From JACMRI01 sp043778625 (lineage in GTDB: Bacteria > Bacteroidota > Bacteroidia > UBA4408): a DNA stretch of 48,663 nt. The stretch covers positions 1 to 48,663 of the forward strand of contig JAYWFU010000144.1 of the NCBI GenBank assembly GCA_043778625.1, given 5' to 3'. The position numbers were made by a program, and so were the translations under genes. Positions 16,176-24,493 of the stretch are shown here, piece by piece. A model generated the notes under the pieces. It was not told where the DNA came from. It saw only the letters and a list, made by a program, of their open reading frames with translations, and searched no databases. The stretch's first letter is position 1. Every line of letters begins with the position of its first letter.

Positions 16176-16889
16176 TTAAGATTGTAATTTAATAATTTCA
16201 CCATTAATAAGCACAGGTACTACCTGCGACTGATTAAGCATAAAACAATAATTAATATCTCGCTCCAGCTCTAGCTTACGTAGGCGCACACGGTGCGACG
16301 ATTTTTCGATAAACTGCACCATATTATTACTCGATTCATTGTACAAGTATTTGGCGGCTTGTGTGCTGTCGCAATCGCTCGTGGCACGATATTGTAGCAT
16401 TAACGCATCGGCTAGCGCACCAGCAAATAGGGTATCTTCGAGGTTAAATTTATCTTTCCAACCGCTACAAAACAATATTATGTCGTTATCCAAACTAGCT
16501 ACATACTTGGCCACTGCGCTTATGTTTACAAACGAACCTATTACTACATTGGCAGCACCTTCGGCCATTTTGCAGGCTTTGGTGCCATTGGTGGTGGTAA
16601 GTACTAGGTCTTTGCTCACGGTTTTTTCGGTCATAAAATCGTAAGGCGAATTTCCGTATTCAAACTGTGGTAGTTTTACACCATCGCGCTCGCCGCCAGC
16701 AAGGTAGCCTTGGGCTTGTAGGGTTTCGGCTTCTTCTACCGTCATTACGGGTATTATTTTATTTATACCGTGTTCAAACGCACTACATATTGCCGATGTT
16801 GCTCTTAGTATATCAATAATAACAACGGTTTTGCCCTGGTGTGGGTACAGGTTAAATAGGGCAGGGGTTAAGCAGGTTTGAATATTCAT
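16176..16889 (-). CDS. comB: 2-phosphosulfolactate phosphatase family protein
   Basis: 237 residues, full length for ComB, which hydrolyses 2-phosphosulfolactate to sulfolactate (coenzyme M route in archaea; sulfolactate metabolism in some bacteria). Motifs: IDILRATS (25-32), GERDG (66-70), GNSP (79-82), TTTNGT (98-103) and GWKDKFNLEDTLFAGAL (143-159). It is first of two genes with the phospholipase-like gene. Neither ComA nor ComC is present here, so its physiological role in this organism is open. Confidence 0.93.
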   Translation of the reverse strand: MNIQTCLTPALFNLYPHQGKTVVIIDILRATSAICSAFEHGINKIIPVMTVEEAETLQAQGYLAGGERDGVKLPQFEYGNSPYDFMTEKTVSKDLVLTTTNGTKACKMAEGAANVVIGSFVNISAVAKYVASLDNDIILFCSGWKDKFNLEDTLFAGALADALMLQYRATSDCDSTQAAKYLYNESSNNMVQFIEKSSHRVRLRKLELERDINYCFMLNQSQVVPVLINGEIIKLQS

Positions 16890-17043
16890 AGTTAAAGATG
16901 TAAAATGATAAACTAACTAAACCGTAATTGTTTAATTAGCAAGTTAAAATTCCGATGGTTGAAAATACAATAATTAATCATAAATTTATAACAAGCTATT
17001 TAATTACTTTACTAACCAAATTCAATAAATATTGTGCTACATC

Positions 17044-17070
17044 ACTTGTTTTAAAAGTTTTAAAACAAGT
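17044..17070. promoter_or_regulatory. Perfect 27-bp palindrome, operator candidate (left arm)
   Basis: ACTTGTTTTAAAA, a central G, then its exact complement: 13-bp arms with one central base. It lies 155 bp upstream of the comB start. Its dyad symmetry and size suit a dimeric regulator site. A chance AT-rich palindrome of this length is unlikely but not excluded. Confidence 0.5.
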
Positions 17071-17268
17071 ATATCAATTTTACCAACATTTGTTAGCGGT
17101 GGTGTTATGTTACCTAATTAAATTTGTGTGTAGTTGTGCTGTTATGGCTAGCGCACTAAAAATTGTTGTTATCATATACAGATAGTACTGTAAGGCAGCT
17201 TACTAACTACGAAATGTAATTAGTGATGACTTGTAGTGGTAAAAGCTTACTAATGATAAGTTAAAGTA

Positions 17269-17353
17269 AAGAGTGCTGAACCAGTAGTCATGAAACCTGC
17301 TATACCCCTCTCTCCAAAAATATAGCCGAAAGAACCCACTGGAACGCACTCTT
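17269..17353 (-). ncRNA. Candidate structured RNA or transcript-end element (left arm)
   Basis: The ends pair (AAGAGTGC with GCACTCTT, then an internal loop, then CCAGT with ACTGG). An inner hairpin GCTATA/TATAGC closes a 16-nt loop. On the minus strand it begins 32 bp after the C1-like peptidase stop and is much more structured than its surroundings. It could be a 3' UTR structure, an independent small RNA or a terminator (the following sequence is only weakly T-rich). No known family recognised. Confidence 0.4.
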
Positions 17354-17385
17354 ATTTAACTCAATAACTTTATACAAACATACAC

Positions 17386-18636
17386 TTATTTGGTAAACTT
17401 TACCATATAATCTTTAATAGCATCTTTATGCACAAGTATGTCCATTATTTTTAGTTTAATATAATCTTCATGAAAAAAGTAGTAGCCAAAATTTTTGTTA
17501 TCCTTAGCGCAGTTGCGGCTTCCAGAACTACTGTCTTTTATCAAAAACCAATCTTTACCATTTATTTCCTTGTAGCCAATTAGGTGCATACCATGGTCGT
17601 CGGTTGTGGCACCGTTAGTAAAGCGTAACCAGCGTGCATTTTCATCAATATATTCGCTAGGTATATCAAATGTGGGTACTACTGCTAGGTTACTATTTTT
17701 GCTATCAAACCCTGCTTCGCTTACATCACCACCTATGGTCATACTGTAGCCGTTGCGTATGGCGGCTTTTACAATTTTCATGTAATCATCTAACGGCACG
17801 TTGTAATAATCAGCGTTATGCCACCAGTTATCGGGCACTTCGTACTCTACTTTTTCGTAGTAGGGTTTACCCATTAGCGATGTTACATCTACATAATCAT
17901 CAGGGTTAAGTTTGCACACGTCTTTAAGGTATTGTTGTGGCGTAATGTCTTTACCCAAGTGTTTTACCATGCGTGGAGGTTCGCCCATGTAATAGTGCAT
18001 GATTGATTTTACAGTGCTTACAATGGCATCTTCGTTCCAAGCATTGGTTTCTTTTACTTTGGCTAGGTATGCTTGTATTTCTTTTATCATAATGCTGTGG
18101 TTATACACCTTGGCATTAACATTAAGCCCTGTAAATTGGTCAAACGGTACCGCACCATAAGTTTTCATAACACGAGTTACAGCATTAGCCTCTGAACCTT
18201 CATCCACTAGCGAGTTTCCACGTTCGCGTACAAATCGTTTTGTTTTCTCCACATACTCCCAGTACGCAGTAAATAGTTGCGATAGTTTTACTTGTTGTTT
18301 GGTTTGGCGATATATTTCGGTTTCGTAAAAACTAGTAGTGCTAAAACTCCAGCAAGTACCGGTGTTACCTTGCGATATTGCATCGTTTTTCCACCATGAG
18401 GTAAATTCGTCAGCACTCTTAGGAGCATCAATTATTTGGCTTACATCAATTTTAAACCCTTTCTTTTTAGGTGCTTCCGCTTTGGTTTGCTCTTGCTCTT
18501 CAATGCCTTTAAGCACTGAGTTTTCGTAAAACCCGGGTTTGTAATCAACAAATTTGGCTTTGTCTTTACGTTGTTGTGCCTGTGTAGTAGTAGCTATTGT
18601 GGCTATTGCTAAGGCAGTTAGCATAATTTTTTTCAT
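17386..18636 (-). CDS. Secreted C1-like (papain/bleomycin-hydrolase clan) cysteine peptidase
   Basis: 416 residues with a signal peptide (about 1-20, ending TQA). The catalytic core shows Gln89 and Cys95 in QGNTGTCWSFS, and His351 in DDHGMHLIGY. The position of the papain active-site Asn is Asp368 in FLIKDSSS, a change also expected in this Bacteroidota subgroup of aminopeptidase-C-like proteins. Conserved WWKNDAI precedes the Cys motif. It is probably periplasmic and processes peptides. It follows the P-loop NTPase gene by 35 bp, in line with ccmB-M20-NTPase-C1. Confidence 0.9.
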   Translation of the reverse strand: MKKIMLTALAIATIATTTQAQQRKDKAKFVDYKPGFYENSVLKGIEEQEQTKAEAPKKKGFKIDVSQIIDAPKSADEFTSWWKNDAISQGNTGTCWSFSTTSFYETEIYRQTKQQVKLSQLFTAYWEYVEKTKRFVRERGNSLVDEGSEANAVTRVMKTYGAVPFDQFTGLNVNAKVYNHSIMIKEIQAYLAKVKETNAWNEDAIVSTVKSIMHYYMGEPPRMVKHLGKDITPQQYLKDVCKLNPDDYVDVTSLMGKPYYEKVEYEVPDNWWHNADYYNVPLDDYMKIVKAAIRNGYSMTIGGDVSEAGFDSKNSNLAVVPTFDIPSEYIDENARWLRFTNGATTDDHGMHLIGYKEINGKDWFLIKDSSSGSRNCAKDNKNFGYYFFHEDYIKLKIMDILVHKDAIKDYMVKFTK

Positions 18637-18671
18637 AGTGCTTTAATTATTTGTTTTATAGTAATTTATAA

Positions 18672-19220
18672 TTAATTATCTATTTCATTTAATATAAATT
18701 GTATGCGACTTTCTACATCTACACAAGGTATATCAAGTGTTGTATAACCAAGTTCGTTGTAGGTGTTTTGTAGGTGACGGTGCGCTACCACGGCCTCATC
18801 GTAGGTTTCAATACGTTCGTTATCATTCACAAATATTTGTTGCCAAGGTGGGGTTAAAAACACTTTACTTTCGTATTTGTGAGTACTAATAACTTCGTTG
18901 TAAAATGGCGAAATGTGTTGCTTAGCCATGTGTAAATAAGCTACTACATCGGGCACGCCACGATCGTAAAAACTTAGTGAATTAGTAGGTGCAGCTATGT
19001 ACTGCTCAATACGGCGCTTACATACTTTAAGGCTAAAATCGTCCTGTGAGCGTTCGTCTAACTTAGTCCATGATACCGATGCGCCTAATTTTTTGGCTTC
19101 CTCTAATTTTAACGATCGCGAAAATTCGTGAAAACAATTATAGCCCATTGCCTCCAAGCGGTTAATAATAGTTGTTTTGCCAAAGCCTGGGCCTCCAGTA
19201 ATTACATATCGTTTAAGCAT
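18672..19220 (-). CDS. P-loop NTPase, AAA_28-like
   Basis: 182 residues. Walker A GGPGFGKT is at 9-16. The lid and substrate region includes SFYDRGVPDVVAYLH, a phrase typical of AAA_28 kinase-like ATPases of unknown function. Length is complete for this single-domain family. Its true substrate is not known. It sits 22 bp after the M20 peptidase gene and 35 bp before the C1-like peptidase gene on the same strand. Confidence 0.87.
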   Translation of the reverse strand: MLKRYVITGGPGFGKTTIINRLEAMGYNCFHEFSRSLKLEEAKKLGASVSWTKLDERSQDDFSLKVCKRRIEQYIAAPTNSLSFYDRGVPDVVAYLHMAKQHISPFYNEVISTHKYESKVFLTPPWQQIFVNDNERIETYDEAVVAHRHLQNTYNELGYTTLDIPCVDVESRIQFILNEIDN

Positions 19221-19242
19221 AGTGTAGGGGTGAAATAGTATT

Positions 19243-20640
19243 TTATTTTACGTGTTGTAAATAGTTTAATAAAAAATTGTAATAGATATTTATACCATCA
19301 TCAATGGCATGCAAAGGTAGTTTTTCATTATCAGCGTGTACGCCCTCCGCCATATCATTAGAGAGTAAAAACGGCAATAGCCCATACGACGGAATACCCA
19401 CACTACGAAAGTAGCTATTGTCGCTTGTTGCGGGTAACATTACGGGTATGATGTGTGCCGTAGGAAATGTAGTAAGTATGGCTTCGCTTAAATTAGTGTA
19501 ATGGTTGTCGAGCTTTGTAGGTAGGGCGTCGGGCGATTCGTCAATGATAGTTAGCTTAATACGAGGGTCAATAATGCGTAACAAAAATTTTATAAACACA
19601 GGCTTTTGTAATTTGCGGGGTAATAATCTACAATCGTAAAATGCAGTAGCTGTTTGTGCCACTTGATTAACCTTAGCTGGCGGATTTTGTATTTGCGTAA
19701 GTTGAAAACTATTGGTAACCAAAGTTTTTAGTATTTCGTTATCGTTGAGTACTTTGCCACGTAATGGGGCAAGTACCCACCAGTTTAAGTGCTTGAGTAC
19801 AAAACCTTGATAACCGCCAAGCACAGTACCTATTTCGTGAAAAGTGCGTTTGGCAGTACGGTCAAACTCGTAGTTAGGGCGTTCGTTTTCAATTTTAGCA
19901 ATGGCTTTTAATAATAGTCTATTGGCGTTTTTACTACTAGGTACAGAGCCGTGTCCAAATGATTTTACGTGGCTTTCGAGTTTTATCCACACACTTTTTT
20001 TTTCGGCTATCGACACAAAAAAACATAACGCATTGGGTTTATTTGGTATTACGTTTTGCATTCCGCCTCCGCCTTCTCCTATTACTACCATTGGTTTAAG
20101 TACAGCTAACACCGCAGGTTCAATTATTTTTTTGCCCCCTTGTTCGCCTCCAGTTTCTTCGCCTGATAACAGCAATAATGTAACGTTAAACTGCGGTTGA
20201 ATACTAGTTAATGAATCTTTAATGCGCTGCAAAGCAAACAATTGCATTACTGCCATGCCTTTGGTATCAATAACTCCACGGCCATATAAGGTATCATTAT
20301 CAATAGTGGCCGCAAAGGCATCGTGTTTCCAGGTACTATTATTAGCTACTGGCACTACATCAATATGGCTTAATAAAATAATGTTAGGCAAGCCCATACT
20401 TAATGGATAGAGCGATGCGCTAAAATTATAGCTAGAGTCTTCATTATTAAACACTTGCGTGTATAAGCCTCGTTTAGCACATTGTTGTAGCATGTATTCG
20501 CCCGCTGGCTTTTCATTACCTGTAACACTTTTTATTTTAATATACTCACGTAATGTTTCTAACGCAGTGCTTTGAGCCTTAACATTGGTAAGGGCTACAA
20601 GCAACACGACAATAGTACAATATAAATTATTGCGGTTCAT
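19243..20640 (-). CDS. Exported M20 family metallopeptidase
   Basis: 465 residues, with a signal peptide (about 1-22, ending VKA). The M20 dizinc site is visible: His92 in LLSHIDVVPV, Asp125 in YGRGVIDTKG, the Glu161-Glu162 pair in SGEETGG, and a C-terminal His in EGVHADNE. The layout is that of carboxypeptidase S / acylase-type M20 peptidases with a dimerisation insert in the middle. It would trim peptides or deacylate amino acids outside the cytoplasm. It starts 9 bp after the ccmB stop. Confidence 0.93.
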   Translation of the reverse strand: MNRNNLYCTIVVLLVALTNVKAQSTALETLREYIKIKSVTGNEKPAGEYMLQQCAKRGLYTQVFNNEDSSYNFSASLYPLSMGLPNIILLSHIDVVPVANNSTWKHDAFAATIDNDTLYGRGVIDTKGMAVMQLFALQRIKDSLTSIQPQFNVTLLLLSGEETGGEQGGKKIIEPAVLAVLKPMVVIGEGGGGMQNVIPNKPNALCFFVSIAEKKSVWIKLESHVKSFGHGSVPSSKNANRLLLKAIAKIENERPNYEFDRTAKRTFHEIGTVLGGYQGFVLKHLNWWVLAPLRGKVLNDNEILKTLVTNSFQLTQIQNPPAKVNQVAQTATAFYDCRLLPRKLQKPVFIKFLLRIIDPRIKLTIIDESPDALPTKLDNHYTNLSEAILTTFPTAHIIPVMLPATSDNSYFRSVGIPSYGLLPFLLSNDMAEGVHADNEKLPLHAIDDGINIYYNFLLNYLQHVK

Positions 20641-20649
20641 TTACGTAGT

Positions 20650-21306
20650 TTAATCTTTCCAAATATAAGTAAACAATAATAACCCAAGGGCTTCAATAGC
20701 TACAATAAGCGCAATAAGTAACAAAACGTATTTACCTGCCACGTACCAGCCTAAACCGTCTATACTAATTTTAAATAGTTTCATACTAATACCCGAAAAC
20801 GGTATAAGCATAGGTAAACTAATAATGGCCATAACTACGTTGCCGTTGTTGGTTTTCATGGCTATGCTTGATAAAAATGTGAGCATACACGCCCAAAATG
20901 CGCTCATTAATACTTGGGTAAGTGCAAATAACGGAACATCGGCTACAAAGTTGCCAAAAAACAATAATGACAACACTAAACTAACTAACGATAATGCTAC
21001 TAGCAATAAAAAATTAGCCGCTGTTTTGGCTATAAGTATGCTTGTGCCGCTTGCCAACTGGGCATAGTAGGCTACACGCCCATTGGCTTCGGCCACAAAA
21101 CTTTTGGTAACGGCATTAATAGCCCCAAATAATTGTATGATAATAAATACTGCCGCCCACGATAACGGATTAATACTTTTTTGATACAACTGACTTACTA
21201 AATAATAACTTGCCGTATTGTACAAAAATATAGCGCCTAACGCCGATTTGTTTTTAAATTCAATACGGAGTTCGTGTACAAATAAATGATAAACAACAGC
21301 GAGCAT
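20650..21306 (-). CDS. ccmB: Haem exporter permease CcmB
   Basis: 218 residues and six membrane helices, the usual CcmB size. The N-terminal HELRIEFKNKSALGA is the typical amphipathic start, and PMLIPFSGIS near helix 5 corresponds to the conserved P-x-x-x-P-x region. CcmB is the membrane part of the CcmABCD haem-handling complex for cytochrome c maturation. Partners ccmA and ccmC are not in the window. A TAATTTTG box lies about 88 bp upstream (21394-21401), without a clear -33. Confidence 0.88.
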   Translation of the reverse strand: MLAVVYHLFVHELRIEFKNKSALGAIFLYNTASYYLVSQLYQKSINPLSWAAVFIIIQLFGAINAVTKSFVAEANGRVAYYAQLASGTSILIAKTAANFLLLVALSLVSLVLSLLFFGNFVADVPLFALTQVLMSAFWACMLTFLSSIAMKTNNGNVVMAIISLPMLIPFSGISMKLFKISIDGLGWYVAGKYVLLLIALIVAIEALGLLLFTYIWKD

Positions 21307-21431
21307 ACTATTTTATTATTTTAGGTAGGGTAGTTAATTTATAAGTGGCTGTAACTAATAATAGTTAAGTGATGATAGTAATAACTGGTCTATCAAAATT
21401 AAAATATTTTTGAATTAGTTTAACATAAAAC

Positions 21432-22316
21432 TTAACTGTGCAAATATTCGTTACGCTCAATATACTCAATTATTTTAGTGGCTATGTCTACCTTAGTAGC
21501 ATATTCAATTCCCTCTAATCCTGGCGACGAATTTACCTCCATAACCAATGGGCCTCGGGCTGATTGTAACATATCGACTCCCGCTATGGCTAAGCCTAAT
21601 TTTTTACACGATTTTAATGCGGTGCGTTTTTCTTCGGCACTTAATTCAATTATTTCGGCTTTACCTCCACGGTGTAAGTTGCTTCTAAATTCGCCCTCAG
21701 CTCCTTGCCTGCGCATAGCGCCTACAATTTGTCCATCTACTACAAATGCTCTAATATCAGCTCCCTTGGCTTCTTTAATAAATTCTTGTACAAGTATATT
21801 AGCTTCCAAATTCATAAATGCTTCAATCATTGATTTGGCTGATTTATGAGTTTCGGCTAATACTACACCAATGCCTTGTGTACCCTCCAATAACTTAATA
21901 ATAGCAGGCGCACCGCCAATTGCGCCTAGTAGGCTATCAATATCGCTACTGGTACTTGCAAACGCAGTTTTGGGCATGCCTACATTTGCTTGCGCTAATA
22001 GTTGTAGGCTACGAAGTTTGTCGCGCGAGCGCACTAATGCCTGCGACTCTAATGTGCTAAATACTTTCATTTGCTCAAACTGACGCACCACCGCAGCACC
22101 ATAAAATGTAACCGATGCACCAATGCGTGGAATTACGGCATCAATATTTTCGATATGTTTTCCTTTGTACAAAATAGCAGGCTGACCTTTTTCAATTATA
22201 AGCACACATTTTAAATGGTCTACTACAATCATTTCGTGCCCACGCTGTTGTCCTGCTTCAATAATACGGCGGGTAGAGTATAATTTAGGATTACGTGATA
22301 GTACAACTATTTTCAT
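21432..22316 (-). CDS. rimK: RimK family ATP-grasp ligase
   Basis: 294 residues, closely parallel to E. coli RimK (about 300), which adds glutamate to the C-terminus of ribosomal protein S6. Landmarks: SRNPKLYSTRR (7-17), VIPRIG (61-66), the ATP-grasp lysine Lys141 with EGTQGIGVVLAE (144-155), VQEFIKEAKGADIR (176-189), RSNLHRGG (211-218) and MEVNSSPGLEGIE (259-271). Other RimK homologues ligate different amino acids, so the acceptor is inferred. It lies 42 bp after the secreted YD-like gene. Confidence 0.94.
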   Translation of the reverse strand: MKIVVLSRNPKLYSTRRIIEAGQQRGHEMIVVDHLKCVLIIEKGQPAILYKGKHIENIDAVIPRIGASVTFYGAAVVRQFEQMKVFSTLESQALVRSRDKLRSLQLLAQANVGMPKTAFASTSSDIDSLLGAIGGAPAIIKLLEGTQGIGVVLAETHKSAKSMIEAFMNLEANILVQEFIKEAKGADIRAFVVDGQIVGAMRRQGAEGEFRSNLHRGGKAEIIELSAEEKRTALKSCKKLGLAIAGVDMLQSARGPLVMEVNSSPGLEGIEYATKVDIATKIIEYIERNEYLHS

Positions 22317-22358
22317 TCGTATTTTAATTTTTTAATTGTATAATACTACACAATTATT

Positions 22359-23099
22359 TTAATACAAGTCGTAATTAAATTTGGTTATTTGGAGTGGTTG
22401 TCCGCTTCGGCTGTATATAGTTTGCCACTGCAAACTACCGTCAGGAGTGTAGGTATAGCTGTACTTATAATCAATTTCGTTATCGGCATCAACTGAAGTA
22501 CACTCTACTAACCGCGCTCTATCATTGTAAATAAATTTTGTAGTAGTGTAAGGTTCATTATAACTATTATACTCAATAGTAGTACTTATATCTTGGTTAG
22601 CGTTGTAAGCAAATGTGGTGTGGGTGTAACCAAATTCAGAGTCGTACAAATCGTAGGCAATAAGTTGTAGTTTGCTATTGTATTTGTATACATATTTTTC
22701 AAACGCTTTATTAGGTTTCACCACTAATTTCTCGGCAATGGTACCTACCGAAGTTTTTTTGTAATACACTTTTTGCACACTATTTTTGTGTGCCTCAAAT
22801 AAGCGAATTTCAATAACGCTATTTGTTTCGTCCAGTGTATTAGTTTCTTCTCTAACAGCTTCTCCCCCAAGGCTATAAGTTATGTTTTCGAGTAGTATGC
22901 CTTGTTCGTTAAACTTTTTGTAGGTGCTTTTTTTGCCAGGGAGTACTAATGTTTCTCCATTTAAATTATAGGTTGTTCCTACTATACTTTTTATTTTATG
23001 AGTTATAATCCATTTTTCGTTTGAAAAAAAATCAAACGACTGACCTTGCAATTTGGTAACAAGTAATAGCGATAAAAAAAGTAATTTTAAAAATTTCAA
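22359..23099 (-). CDS. Secreted YD-repeat-like hypothetical protein
   Basis: 246 residues from a TTG start. A clear signal peptide (1-20, ending LQGQ) begins exactly at that TTG, which supports it. The rest is beta-rich with repeated aromatic/polar strands such as FAYNANQDI and YTYTPDGSLQ, resembling YD/RHS-type or MORN-like repeats that are common in secreted Bacteroidota proteins. No enzyme motif. It is divergent from the MauG-type peroxidase gene across a 130-bp shared promoter region. Confidence 0.78.
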   Translation of the reverse strand: MKFLKLLFLSLLLVTKLQGQSFDFFSNEKWIITHKIKSIVGTTYNLNGETLVLPGKKSTYKKFNEQGILLENITYSLGGEAVREETNTLDETNSVIEIRLFEAHKNSVQKVYYKKTSVGTIAEKLVVKPNKAFEKYVYKYNSKLQLIAYDLYDSEFGYTHTTFAYNANQDISTTIEYNSYNEPYTTTKFIYNDRARLVECTSVDADNEIDYKYSYTYTPDGSLQWQTIYSRSGQPLQITKFNYDLY

Positions 23100-23164
23100 T
23101 GAGGTAAGTAAAATAGCATGATTGTTTTTAGACTGCTAAAATAGATAAAACAATTTGTGCGTTA

Positions 23165-23196
23165 TTGTTATTAAAACGAAAGGATATGTACATTCG
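23165..23196 (+). promoter_or_regulatory. Candidate promoter of the MauG-type peroxidase gene
   Basis: TTG at 23165-23167, a 21-nt spacer, then TACATTCG at 23189-23196 (one mismatch to TAnnTTTG), 33 bp before the ATG. Confidence 0.5.
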
Positions 23197-23229
23197 TATA
23201 AAATTTAGTTAAACTTTTTTGATAAAACA

Positions 23230-24171
23230 ATGTGGTTAACACCCCAAAAACAATTATTACTAGCTGTAATTAGTAGTGTATTGTATTCATTTACGCAATT
23301 TAAAGTTAATTCGGTAGTTAAAGAAGAGGAATTAGGGAAGAAATTGTTTTTTGATAAAATATTGTCGTTAGACAAGAGTATAAGTTGTGCAAGTTGCCAT
23401 AATCCTAATTTAGCCTTTGCTGATAGCGTTGCGTTTAGTACCGGAGTTAATGGTACTTTAGGTAAGCGTAATGTACCAAGCGTAATGAATGTTAGTATGC
23501 GTCCATATTTGTTTTGGGATGGAAGAGCGTCATCGCTCGAAAACCAATCGTGGTTTCCAATACAAGATGCTAACGAAATGAACTTGAGCAAAAAACAGGC
23601 TATTGCTAGGTTAAGGGCTAGTAGTACCTATATTCAATTATTTAAACAAGTGTATGCTACGCCGCCTAATGCTAAAAATATAGCGCAAGCACTAGCCGCT
23701 TACGAACGCACACTTGAAAGCATTGGTGCACCATTTGATGCCTATATGCGTGGTGATACTACAGCTATACCACCACAAGCCAAGCGAGGGCACGTAGTAT
23801 TTATGGGTAAAGGCAAATGTTTCGATTGCCATTTTAGTCCTGATTTTACTGGCGATGAATTTAAAAATATAGGCTTGTACAATGCCACTACGCTAACCGA
23901 TAAAGGGCGATACACAATAACTAGGCACACAACTGATATTGGTAAGTTTAAAGTGCCTGGCTTACGTAACGTAGCATTAACAGCACCTTACATGCACAAC
24001 GGTATGTTTGCTAACTTGCGTGATGTAGTTAATTATTACAATAACCCTACTCAAGTGGTAAGCAATGCAATAGGCACTGATGCTGCGCTTGCTACACCAC
24101 TACAACTAACACCACAAGAGTGTGAGGATTTAGTAGCATTTTTGCAGTCGTTAAGCGATTACAAAAAATAA
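23230..24171 (+). CDS. Dihaem cytochrome c peroxidase, MauG family
   Basis: 313 residues with an N-terminal signal or anchor (about 8-24). Two CxxCH haem sites are visible: CASCH (53-57) and CFDCH (197-201). RNVPSV (80-85) and the C-terminal YMHNGMFANLRDVVNYY are typical of the CCP_MauG family, the latter containing a likely methionine ligand. The protein would be periplasmic, reducing H2O2 or oxidising an unknown partner. Haem attachment needs the cytochrome c maturation system, consistent with ccmB nearby. It is the last gene before the symmetry centre. Confidence 0.95.
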   Translation: MWLTPQKQLLLAVISSVLYSFTQFKVNSVVKEEELGKKLFFDKILSLDKSISCASCHNPNLAFADSVAFSTGVNGTLGKRNVPSVMNVSMRPYLFWDGRASSLENQSWFPIQDANEMNLSKKQAIARLRASSTYIQLFKQVYATPPNAKNIAQALAAYERTLESIGAPFDAYMRGDTTAIPPQAKRGHVVFMGKGKCFDCHFSPDFTGDEFKNIGLYNATTLTDKGRYTITRHTTDIGKFKVPGLRNVALTAPYMHNGMFANLRDVVNYYNNPTQVVSNAIGTDAALATPLQLTPQECEDLVAFLQSLSDYKK

Positions 24172-24493
24172 TTGTCTGCAAAAATTACACACCATAGTTT
24201 ACAGTTATTAGTACGAGCATATTTAATGGGTACAATGTTTTATTGAAGTGCGTTTAATTCCCCTTACATTCAAGTAATAGATGCAACAGTCTTTAGGGTT
24301 TAAAAAACCTGTACTTTAGTTTTTTTTGCCCTAGGGCAAAAAAAACTAAAGTACAGGTTTTTTAAACCCTAAAGACTGTTGCATCTATTACTTGAATGTA
24401 AGGGGAATTAAACGCACTTCAATAAAACATTGTACCCATTAAATATGCTCGTACTAATAACTGTAAACTATGGTGTGTAATTTTTGCAGACAA
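24172..24493. other. Non-coding centre of the palindrome
   Basis: 161 bp downstream of the peroxidase stop, followed by its own reverse complement. The axis lies between 24332 and 24333 inside GCCCTAGGGC, flanked by T8 and A8. There is no ORF in either half. The short GCCCTAGGGC may be the natural palindrome at which the fold-back arose. As a single molecule the region would be a very stable cruciform. Confidence 0.9.

Larger units (their letters stand above)
16890..17385. other. Intergenic region upstream of comB (496 bp), structured but non-coding
   Basis: An AT-rich gap between comB and the C1-like peptidase gene. It holds a perfect 27-bp palindrome (17044-17070) and a multi-stem element (17269-17353). 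A 76-codon plus-strand frame (16955-17185) crosses the palindrome and has no recognisable features, so I treat it as chance. No tRNA or coding remnant was recognised. Confidence 0.6.

Noticed and set aside
16955..17185. 76-codon plus-strand ORF upstream of comB
   Set aside because: AT-driven hydrophobic composition, crosses a perfect palindrome, no signal peptide or motif, and antisense to the surrounding transcription.
23205..23591. 128-codon minus-strand ORF over the peroxidase start
   Set aside because: Covers the CxxCH-containing coding region of the peroxidase in the antisense direction and has no features of its own.
24300..24366. Hairpin telomere of a linear chromosome
   Set aside because: The perfect palindrome would fit, but no protelomerase gene is present, such replicons are not expected in this type of bacterium, and symmetric contig ends favour an artefact.
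24172..24493. Transposon or integron structure at the centre
   Set aside because: No transposase, integrase or target duplication; the symmetry extends over the whole window, not over an element.
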